Notes under the pieces: model-generated
What the model was told of the DNA's origin: nothing
The model's database searches: none
What the model saw: only the letters and a program-made list of their open reading frames with translations
Made by a program: the position numbers and the translations under genes
Part shown: positions 40,221-46,596 of the stretch, piece by piece
Position numbering within the stretch: position 1 is the stretch's first letter
Layout of the letters: the number at the start of each line of letters is the position of its first letter
Assembly: GCA_016868475.1 (NCBI GenBank)
Contig: VGGU01000012.1
Location: 1-46,596, forward strand
Length of the DNA stretch: 46,596 nt
Origin: Bacteroidota bacterium
GTDB lineage: Bacteria > Bacteroidota > Bacteroidia > Chitinophagales > Chitinophagaceae
Direction of reading: 5' to 3'

Positions 40221-41144
40221 ATGCCTCCTTTGATTTCCATATGTATTCCAGCCTATGAGCGTCCGGCGTTGCTAAAACGATTATTGGATAGCATAGCCAA
40301 ACAAGTGTTCAAGGACTTTGAGGTGATTATTACAGACGATTCAAGTTCCAGAGACAATGAAGAATTGCTGTTTAATACACATTATAAATTTTCCATTCAC
40401 TATCAAATGAATTTTCGCCCGTTGGGAACACAGGGCAATTGGCTCCAAGGAATTCAACTGGCATCGGGCAATTGGATCAAGGTCATGCATGACGATGATT
40501 GGTTCACTGATAAATATGCACTTGAATATTTTGCAGCACAGCTTGATGATGGGGCTGATGTTCTTTTTTCAGGGTATTACGCACATAATGAACGTAATAA
40601 CCAAGTAAAAAATAAAACCATTGCGCCAGGACGTTTTCAGGTAGTAAAAAAAGATCCCTTTCGCTTATTTGCCAACAATATTATTGGTCCTCCCAGTGTT
40701 GTTCTCTTTAGAAGGCGGATGCATGAATTGTACGATCCTCAATTAAAATGGTTGGTAGATCTAGAGGCCTATGTCAGGATGATGCGCCGTTATTCATGTC
40801 GATACATTCCACATCCCCTTATTACTAGGAGTTATAACAGCTCACAGGTTACCAATTTTTGTTTTCGTAATCCTGAGGTAGAAATTCCTGAAGCACTATA
40901 CTTTTACAAAAAGCATGGCAGAGCTTGCATTCGAAGCATTCAAAGCTATGATGGTTGGTGGCGGTTGATTCGAAATTTAAATATTAGAGAGGAATCTCAA
41001 CTGCGTGTTCATGCCCAAGGTTTGCCTATTCCGGCTTTTCTAATATCTATAGTACGCTTTCAGCAAAAGATTCCTTTATCCTTACTTCGCAAGGGGGTGT
41101 TCTCAAAATTATTGATGTTCCTTTCTTTTGAATTTAATCGATAA
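40221..41144 (+). CDS. family 2 glycosyltransferase
   Basis: A 307-aa GT-A fold glycosyltransferase: ISICIPAYERPALLKRLLDSI at the N-terminus, DFEVIITDDSSSRDN and the metal-binding HDDDWF (DxD-type). The C-terminal part (about 230-307) is less conserved. Donor and acceptor are unknown. It is followed after 1 nt by a second family 2 enzyme, so they are cotranscribed, probably for a surface polysaccharide or glycolipid. Confidence 0.9.
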   Translation: MPPLISICIPAYERPALLKRLLDSIAKQVFKDFEVIITDDSSSRDNEELLFNTHYKFSIHYQMNFRPLGTQGNWLQGIQLASGNWIKVMHDDDWFTDKYALEYFAAQLDDGADVLFSGYYAHNERNNQVKNKTIAPGRFQVVKKDPFRLFANNIIGPPSVVLFRRRMHELYDPQLKWLVDLEAYVRMMRRYSCRYIPHPLITRSYNSSQVTNFCFRNPEVEIPEALYFYKKHGRACIRSIQSYDGWWRLIRNLNIREESQLRVHAQGLPIPAFLISIVRFQQKIPLSLLRKGVFSKLLMFLSFEFNR

Positions 41145-41145
41145 T

Positions 41146-42027
41146 ATGGTTTCAGTTATTATCATCAATTACAATACTTTTCAGCTCACAGTAGATTGCA
41201 TTAAGTCTGTGCTCTCTCATACCAAAGCAACTCCGATTGAAATAATATTGGTTGATAATGCTTCTACAGAAAAAGATCCTCATGAATTTTCAATACTATT
41301 TCCTACAATAAAATTGGTATGTAGTGAGCGGAACCTCGGCTTTGCAGGCGGGAACAATTTGGGCATTCAAATAGCCAAAGGAGACTTTATTTTACTGTTA
41401 AATAGTGACACCTACTTAATGGAAGATAGTATCAGCTTGTCAGTTGCGGCCATGTTGCAACATACGCAAGTAGGGGTTTTGGGATGCCGACAGATATTTC
41501 CTGATGGGATTGTTCAATTTTCTGCAAGACGTTTTCGGACAATTAGCTGGGAATTATTTGATTTATTTCGTTTTTTACTTTATTTACTTCCTCCTACTAC
41601 GCGAAGTGTAAAAATGTTGGGGCAATATTTTAAGCACGATCGATCTATTGAAGTTGACTGGGTAAACGGTGCTTTTTTTATGATCAGACGCTCAGCACTT
41701 ACACAACTTCCTAATCAGCAACTGGATAATCTTTTTTTTATGTACGGGGAGGATGTGCTCTGGTGTGAACAATTCAAAGCATTAGGCTTTTCCGTTTATT
41801 TCTTGGCTTCCACTACTATTGTGCATATTGCCGGGGCAAGTACGGCTATTCAACACCAGCTACGACTACGTCGAGTGATGATGCAAAACGAACTTCTGAT
41901 TATGCAACGGCGTAAAGGAAAAGGGTTTTACTACTATTGTTTTGCTTGCTTGTTTACCGCTAAAGAATATTTTCGCCTAGTAATAAAATGGATAGTGTTC
42001 AAAACCACCGGAAAATTAATTCGATAG
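41146..42027 (+). CDS. family 2 glycosyltransferase, rhamnosyltransferase-like
   Basis: A 293-aa glycosyltransferase starting at ATG 41146, 1 nt after the previous stop. The motifs VSVIIINYNTFQLTVDCIKS, LVDNASTEKDP, RNLGFAGGNNLGIQIAKGDF and LLNSDTYL are typical of the WbbL/rhamnosyltransferase branch, with VDWVNGAFFMIRR and FMYGEDVLWCEQ downstream. The C-terminus has a hydrophobic, basic segment. Its 3' end overlaps that of the facing group 1 glycosyltransferase by 12 bp. Confidence 0.9.
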   Translation: MVSVIIINYNTFQLTVDCIKSVLSHTKATPIEIILVDNASTEKDPHEFSILFPTIKLVCSERNLGFAGGNNLGIQIAKGDFILLLNSDTYLMEDSISLSVAAMLQHTQVGVLGCRQIFPDGIVQFSARRFRTISWELFDLFRFLLYLLPPTTRSVKMLGQYFKHDRSIEVDWVNGAFFMIRRSALTQLPNQQLDNLFFMYGEDVLWCEQFKALGFSVYFLASTTIVHIAGASTAIQHQLRLRRVMMQNELLIMQRRKGKGFYYYCFACLFTAKEYFRLVIKWIVFKTTGKLIR

Positions 42028-43137
42028 CTGTTTTACTATCCTTGCAATAATTCTTTCCCAATTGTAGTGCTCAAAAAATGCGGTCAATGATTCCGCTTGA
42101 AAAGTAGGATGGTGTAGCAGACTGGCAATTTTCAAAGCCCATTGATCCCAAGCTTTTTCTTGTAGCACCTGCATATAATCTCCGGTAATCTTGGTGTCGA
42201 TACCCATCGCTCCGGAAGGAGTGGTTAATACGGGAGTGCCTAAAGAGATCGATTCTATTATTTTTGTTTTGACACCTCCTCCCTTCTCTACTGGATTTAA
42301 TAATAAATCTGCTGCCATAACATAATTGTTGATGTCAGCTACAAAGCCAGCTTCTATATAGGGGTTGGTTTGAATTCTCTTACAATATTTCCATCTCTTT
42401 GGTGCAGCACCTCCACAAATTATTATCTTATAATTTCCAATCAAATTCCGCAAAGAGGGTTCTATACATTCAATAATGGATTCCAGGGCTTCGCGGTTTG
42501 GCGTATAGTTTAGCGGACCATTAAATAAAAGGATATTTTCATTTTGGGCAATCCCGTGTCGTTCTCTAATTAACTGACTGGCCTGAGCTTTATTTGCGGG
42601 TACTTTATCATGCTGAACGCCATAAGGAATCTCCATACAACGATCAGGATCGATATGCCAAGCAGTGGTTGCAAAATTTTTATCATGGCTGCTGATGAAG
42701 CTTATGAAGTCTGCTTGTTGAAATCCCCATTTTTCATAAGTTTCAAGTAATGGCCACCAAAATTTATGGAGCGACCTAAAGCGTTGGTGTTCTATATTGT
42801 GCGCTCGAAGTAAAAAAGGTATGCCGGTGTCTTTTTTAATCAACTTAGCCAACCAAGCAAAGTAGGGGTGCTCCCATACTAGTAAATCATATTGGTTGCG
42901 TTGCACCAAGTCGCCAATTGTCCCACGTAATGTAAGATCTGCATAACGAAAAATTGAATTTGAAAGCAAGGGGAGTATGCGATATGTGCTTTGCTCATCT
43001 ATTGCGTTATCTGCAGTGCTGATAACCGTTAACTGGGCATGTAAGGAGAGTGCTTGATACATGCCTTCAATGTAGCGATGCCCACCTGAACTTGATGGTA
43101 AAAACCGATAGGGAGCTATCGCTAACACTTTTTTCAT
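42016..43137 (-). CDS. group 1 (GT4-like) glycosyltransferase
   Basis: About 373 aa of GT-B fold. The N-terminal MKKVLAIAPYRFLPSSSGG and GHRYIEGMYQAL are followed by LLRAHNIEHQRF. The C-terminal domain has ILLFNGPLNYTPNREAL and the donor-site stretch NPVEKGGGVKTKIIESISLG, then TPVLTTPSGAMGI. ATG 43137 is chosen over the TTG upstream because it overlaps the YfhO-like stop as ATGA and gives the conserved start. It is translationally coupled to the YfhO-like gene. Confidence 0.88.
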   Translation of the reverse strand: MKKVLAIAPYRFLPSSSGGHRYIEGMYQALSLHAQLTVISTADNAIDEQSTYRILPLLSNSIFRYADLTLRGTIGDLVQRNQYDLLVWEHPYFAWLAKLIKKDTGIPFLLRAHNIEHQRFRSLHKFWWPLLETYEKWGFQQADFISFISSHDKNFATTAWHIDPDRCMEIPYGVQHDKVPANKAQASQLIRERHGIAQNENILLFNGPLNYTPNREALESIIECIEPSLRNLIGNYKIIICGGAAPKRWKYCKRIQTNPYIEAGFVADINNYVMAADLLLNPVEKGGGVKTKIIESISLGTPVLTTPSGAMGIDTKITGDYMQVLQEKAWDQWALKIASLLHHPTFQAESLTAFFEHYNWERIIARIVKQLSN

Positions 43138-45593
43138 TTGGTTTGCCCTTTTAGTTTGGCTCTCCATCCCATTGCAAGTCCGCCAATCACTACCAGTAGA
43201 ATTAAGTACGAACTGGCATTCATTATTACTGTACCTTTTTTATAAGACTCAGGTTCAAAGATAAATTGAAGGGTATGATCTCCTGCAGGCACTTCAACGC
43301 CGCGTAAAATATAGTTGACTGCATGATGGGAAATTGGTTGTTGATCCAAATATGCATTCCAGCCCTTTGGATAGTAAATCTCACTGAAAACCGCAAACTG
43401 AGTGGAATTGCAATTTACAGAGTAGGTGAGTGTATCGTTATCAAATTTGGTTAATGCAATTGTTGCACTGCTGTCTCTTTGGTAATTTAATGGCCCCTTA
43501 TAATGAGCTTGCTCAATTACTGCGGTGTCTTTGAGTGATATAGTTCCAATATTTTTCAAGGCTTCTGCTTTGTTTGATGCAGTTATCAGCTGACTCACCA
43601 GCCAGCAATTTCCATAGGCTTGATCATTGTTTATTAATGATTGTTGACCAGTACTAGGGTCGCTCACAATAAGATAGCGTGTGTTGAGCATGTTTAGAAT
43701 TCCTTGATTCAGTCCGGAGCTGAAATACTGTTCAATCACGTCTTGATAGATCCTAAGTTTTGCAGCATGATATCCGCCAACTGATTTGTGGTAGTACGAG
43801 GTTTTAGCATCGTTAAATGTGCTAGTTGCTAAGTTTAGCACTCTATAGTTGGGATCTTTATCCTTTAGAATTTCTTGATCTACTTGGCTTGGCGCAAAAT
43901 TAGATGCATTGTATTCTTCAGCCGACAGGTACATATTTTGGTCCAGGTAATCATGACTCACTGTAATAATTTCAACCGTTGAAATTATTAGGATCAAACC
44001 CATAGTCAGCGAAGTGGAAAGCCACTTTTTTGCAAAAGCCCAAAACAAACCACCCAACAACCCGGCTAGCAAAATGGCACGCAATAATGCAGTACCGAAT
44101 AAATTGCTTCTGGTTTCCTGAAGCCCTGCAATAATAGATCGAGCAAGCTGATCAGACCCATTTTTATCAGTATAGGCATTCAACAGTTGTTCGTCAATAG
44201 GGGCGGAATAATCTTGTAGCAGCCACAACAGGAATAAACATCCAAAAAGACTTCCAGCTATTACCATATTTTTTTTAGTGAATAGCGAGATTTTCTCTTG
44301 TATGATATTATTCAACAATAGAAGCGAGGATACGGCTAGTCCCAGTTGTGGGATGACCTGTGCCATGGAAGGAGCTCGAAACTTGTTGAAGAGAGGGAGA
44401 TACTCGAAAAGAAATAGATTAAAGGCTGGGAAATTCTTTCCCCAGGAAATAAATATGCCCATTAACGTAATGACTAGCATGCTTGTGGAAACTGCTCCCC
44501 GGTTTATAAAAAACCCCAGCGTGCCCAATACAAATAATAATACGCCAACATAAGCAGGTCCTGCTGTGTAGGGTAATTTGCCCCAGTATTGAGGTAAGCT
44601 TTGAGCAAGCTGCTCTGCACTTCCTTCATCAATTCCAGCGGCTACAAGTTTATGGGCTACTGGAGATCCTTCCTCTAGATTGCGGCTATGCCCACCGCCA
44701 AATGCATTTGGTAACAATAATGTTAATGATTCACGGTTGCCAAGGCTATACTCAAATGCATAGCTGGTGTCAAGCCCTTCCGTTAGGGTGCTCTTTACGG
44801 CTTCTGCAGTGATGCTAACCTCTTTGCCCCCTCGCATGGTAAACTTGCTGTATTCAGCGGAGGTCCAAAGTATCAGTGCATTGCCACCGATGGCAAGAAA
44901 TGCTGAAGCTAGAGTGAAGCAAGCAGCAAGGCCCAGATGTTTCCACTCTTTATTGATGATCCAACTAAATGCAAATGAGAGGGTGAGAATAATAGCTATT
45001 AACAAAAAGTAATAAGTTATTTGTAAATGGTTTGCTGCAATAAGCAAGTATGCCCCTAAGGTGGTCACCGACAAGCCAATCCAGTAGGACTTATTATAAA
45101 GTAATATTAAGCCAGCCAATAACAAGGGCATACAGGCAGTAGCAATCATTTGTGTGTCATGGCCTGCTGCAATGATTACGGGATTGTATGTTGAAAATGC
45201 ATAAGCCAGTGAAAGGGTTGCTCCAATCCATGGACCCGCACCTAAACTGAGCGATAAAAAATAAAAGAAAAGACAAGCCAGAAAAAAGAAATTCATGGGT
45301 TTGGGTAGTCCAAGAGAAAAGAGTTGAATCAAGTCAGGTAAGACTGATTTCCCTTCCATCGCAATTTGATAGTTAGGCATACCCCCGAATAGGTTGGGGT
45401 TCCAGAGTGGAAAATGTCCCTTTGCTGCTTTATACTCAAAAGCATTTTGTGCCATTCCTTTCCAACTGACATTATCATGCTGGTTAAGTTGCTCTCCTTC
45501 AAGAGCAGGCCTACAAAAAATTGCTGCCGTTAGCAGAAATACGGCAAGGACTCCCACATGTGGGAGGAATTTTTTAAATAATTCACGAGGCAT
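43134..45593 (-). CDS. YfhO-family membrane protein
   Basis: An 819-aa polytopic membrane protein. The N-terminal part has many hydrophobic helices and the family-type segment HFPLWNPNLFGGMPN; a soluble C-terminal part (about 570-790) ends with one helix (SSYLILLVVIGGLAMGW). YfhO proteins in Firmicutes add sugars to teichoic acids as GT-C-type enzymes; in Bacteroidota their substrate is unknown. It lies directly upstream of, and overlaps, the group 1 glycosyltransferase gene. Upstream, AAACTTTG ends 4 nt before the ATG, a one-base variant of the -7 element. Confidence 0.87.
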   Translation of the reverse strand: MPRELFKKFLPHVGVLAVFLLTAAIFCRPALEGEQLNQHDNVSWKGMAQNAFEYKAAKGHFPLWNPNLFGGMPNYQIAMEGKSVLPDLIQLFSLGLPKPMNFFFLACLFFYFLSLSLGAGPWIGATLSLAYAFSTYNPVIIAAGHDTQMIATACMPLLLAGLILLYNKSYWIGLSVTTLGAYLLIAANHLQITYYFLLIAIILTLSFAFSWIINKEWKHLGLAACFTLASAFLAIGGNALILWTSAEYSKFTMRGGKEVSITAEAVKSTLTEGLDTSYAFEYSLGNRESLTLLLPNAFGGGHSRNLEEGSPVAHKLVAAGIDEGSAEQLAQSLPQYWGKLPYTAGPAYVGVLLFVLGTLGFFINRGAVSTSMLVITLMGIFISWGKNFPAFNLFLFEYLPLFNKFRAPSMAQVIPQLGLAVSSLLLLNNIIQEKISLFTKKNMVIAGSLFGCLFLLWLLQDYSAPIDEQLLNAYTDKNGSDQLARSIIAGLQETRSNLFGTALLRAILLAGLLGGLFWAFAKKWLSTSLTMGLILIISTVEIITVSHDYLDQNMYLSAEEYNASNFAPSQVDQEILKDKDPNYRVLNLATSTFNDAKTSYYHKSVGGYHAAKLRIYQDVIEQYFSSGLNQGILNMLNTRYLIVSDPSTGQQSLINNDQAYGNCWLVSQLITASNKAEALKNIGTISLKDTAVIEQAHYKGPLNYQRDSSATIALTKFDNDTLTYSVNCNSTQFAVFSEIYYPKGWNAYLDQQPISHHAVNYILRGVEVPAGDHTLQFIFEPESYKKGTVIMNASSYLILLVVIGGLAMGWRAKLKGQTK

Positions 45594-45647
45594 GTGCCAA
45601 AGTTTGGACTCAAAATAATGCTATTTTCATGGAACCTAAAAACATCT

Positions 45648-46448
45648 ATGATTTCCACTGTACTAAAGGATAAAAGTATCCGCTTGTTTCTGTTATTGTC
45701 AGGCTTTTTTGTAACCAATGCCTTGGTTGCAGAAGTTATTGGGGTCAAGGTATTTTCCCTTGAGAAAACACTTGGTTTTGATACTTTCCAGATTCGAATA
45801 CTGGGCAATGTTCTTTCATTTGATCTTACTGCGGGCGTACTACTATGGCCCATGGTTTTTGTATTAACCGATATTATCAATGAGTACTATGGGCAACGAG
45901 GAGTTCGTTTTTTATCTTGGATGACTGCCGGGTTAATTACACTCACATTTATCTATTTCTCAGGGGCCATTTGGTTGGCTCCTGCTGATTTTTTTGTATC
46001 AGGAAAATCAGGCAGTGGCGTTCCCAATATGCAACTGGCCTATCAAGCGGTGTTAGGACAAAGCAATTTTATCATTATCGGCTCCTTAACTGCATTTTTA
46101 GCAGGACAGCTTGTTGACGTATACATTTTTCATCGTATCAAGAAAAGGACAGGGGAGAAACACATCTGGCTGCGGGCCACAGGTTCCACATTAGTGTCGC
46201 AGTTGTTGGACAGTTTTGTTGTTTTATTCATCGCCTTTTATTGGGGAACCCGATTTAATCAGCATCAGGATGATTTTGTTTGGCCATTTTCACTTGTGCT
46301 AGCAGTTGGGTCAGTAAATTATTTGTACAAGTTTGTGATTGCCCTACTTATGACACCTGTAGTTTACGGGGTGCATGATCTTATTGAGCGTTATCTTGGT
46401 AAGGAAAAAGCCGATGCGATGAAAAAGGCAGCCATGCTGGATCAGTAG
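45648..46448 (+). CDS. queuosine precursor transporter (YhhQ/VUT family)
   Basis: About 266 aa from ATG 45648, with roughly six transmembrane segments. The family pattern is visible: LSGFFVTNALVAEVIGVKVF, WPMVFVLTDIINEYYG, then GSLTAFLAGQLVDVYIFHRI and STLVSQLLDSFVVLFIAF. The family imports queuosine precursors such as preQ0/preQ1. An earlier ATG at 45618 is possible; a GTG at 45594 is unlikely because it touches the divergent gene's start. The 3' end overlaps the facing partial gene by 7 bp. Confidence 0.88.
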   Translation: MISTVLKDKSIRLFLLLSGFFVTNALVAEVIGVKVFSLEKTLGFDTFQIRILGNVLSFDLTAGVLLWPMVFVLTDIINEYYGQRGVRFLSWMTAGLITLTFIYFSGAIWLAPADFFVSGKSGSGVPNMQLAYQAVLGQSNFIIIGSLTAFLAGQLVDVYIFHRIKKRTGEKHIWLRATGSTLVSQLLDSFVVLFIAFYWGTRFNQHQDDFVWPFSLVLAVGSVNYLYKFVIALLMTPVVYGVHDLIERYLGKEKADAMKKAAMLDQ

Positions 46449-46596
46449 CCGCTTTTTAACATAGCAGCCACCACTTTGTCTATGGGCAGACTCATTACGT
46501 CAGGGTTGAATTGATCCCAGGGAATAAGCCTGAAAGATTCCATTTGTTCAGTTTTCTGATAAGCAGCTATAGCCTCTTCGCTAAACGTAAAGGGTT
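46442..46596 (-). CDS. C-terminal fragment of an unidentified gene (truncated by window edge)
   Basis: About 50 codons of an open frame on the minus strand end in TGA at 46442-46444. The visible part reads FTFSEEAIAAYQKTEQ, then FRLIPWDQFNP and LPIDKVVAAMLKSGY. The stop overlaps the 3' end of the YhhQ-type gene. A NUDIX-type hydrolase tail is one possibility but I cannot confirm it. Confidence 0.5.
   Translation of the reverse strand, partial: PFTFSEEAIAAYQKTEQMESFRLIPWDQFNPDVMSLPIDKVVAAMLKSGY

Overview
The window is a chromosomal segment of a Bacteroidota bacterium, most likely Chitinophagaceae or a near relative. The evidence is: many copies of the phylum-specific -7 promoter element TAnnTTTG, a C-terminal type IX secretion (T9SS) sorting domain, carboxypeptidase-regulatory-like secreted proteins, KDO and LolA (a Gram-negative envelope), the futalosine menaquinone pathway, and weak or absent Shine-Dalgarno sequences. 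The family-level assignment is inference. I see no phage, insertion sequence, CRISPR array or rRNA. It reads as dense core genome with accessory islands at about 17.5-21.0 kb and 39.8-45.6 kb.

Layout. 0-11.5 kb: a 5' gene fragment, yigZ, a 3-hydroxybutyryl-CoA dehydrogenase, a secreted regulatory-domain protein, an Mrp-type ATPase, pyrF, a glutaryl-CoA dehydrogenase-like gene, aroK, a DUF423 protein, ftsK, a LolA-like carrier, kdsA and a short-chain-type threonine dehydrogenase. 11.5-17.4 kb: a large envelope protein (HExxH peptidase + propeller + barrel), valS, clpS and tRNA-Val(UAC). 17.5-21.1 kb: a tight four-gene operon (SGNH hydrolase, NodU/TobZ-type carbamoyltransferase, a 49-aa DUF5989 protein, an SxtJ-like membrane protein), then tRNA-Val(GAC). 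21.1-31 kb: mtaB, plsC-like, priA, an L,D-transpeptidase and a T9SS-exported subtilase, ending in a bidirectional terminator and tRNA-Leu(CAA). 31.1-39.8 kb: hscB, a saccharopine/lysine dehydrogenase-family gene, trmN6, tsaD, a MacB-type permease, prfC, purB and mqnA. 39.8-46.6 kb: a gap with a protein-like relic, two family-2 glycosyltransferases, a group-1 glycosyltransferase, a YfhO-type membrane protein, a queuosine-precursor transporter and a truncated gene at the right edge.

Functional threads. Valine decoding is concentrated here: valS, two tRNA-Val genes and trmN6, whose known target is A37 of tRNA-Val(UAC). Three enzymes for tRNA position 37 occur (tsaD, mtaB, trmN6). Lysine breakdown may be represented by the saccharopine-family enzyme, the glutaryl-CoA dehydrogenase and the hydroxybutyryl-CoA dehydrogenase.

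The two most interesting items are these. (1) The SGNH / carbamoyltransferase / DUF5989 / SxtJ operon contains the same kinds of gene as sxtI-sxtL of the cyanobacterial saxitoxin cluster, but in a non-toxin context. (2) In eleven genes the TAnnTTTG element lies only 4-9 nt before the start codon, which implies widespread leaderless or near-leaderless mRNAs. Two divergent gene pairs also have interlocked promoters.
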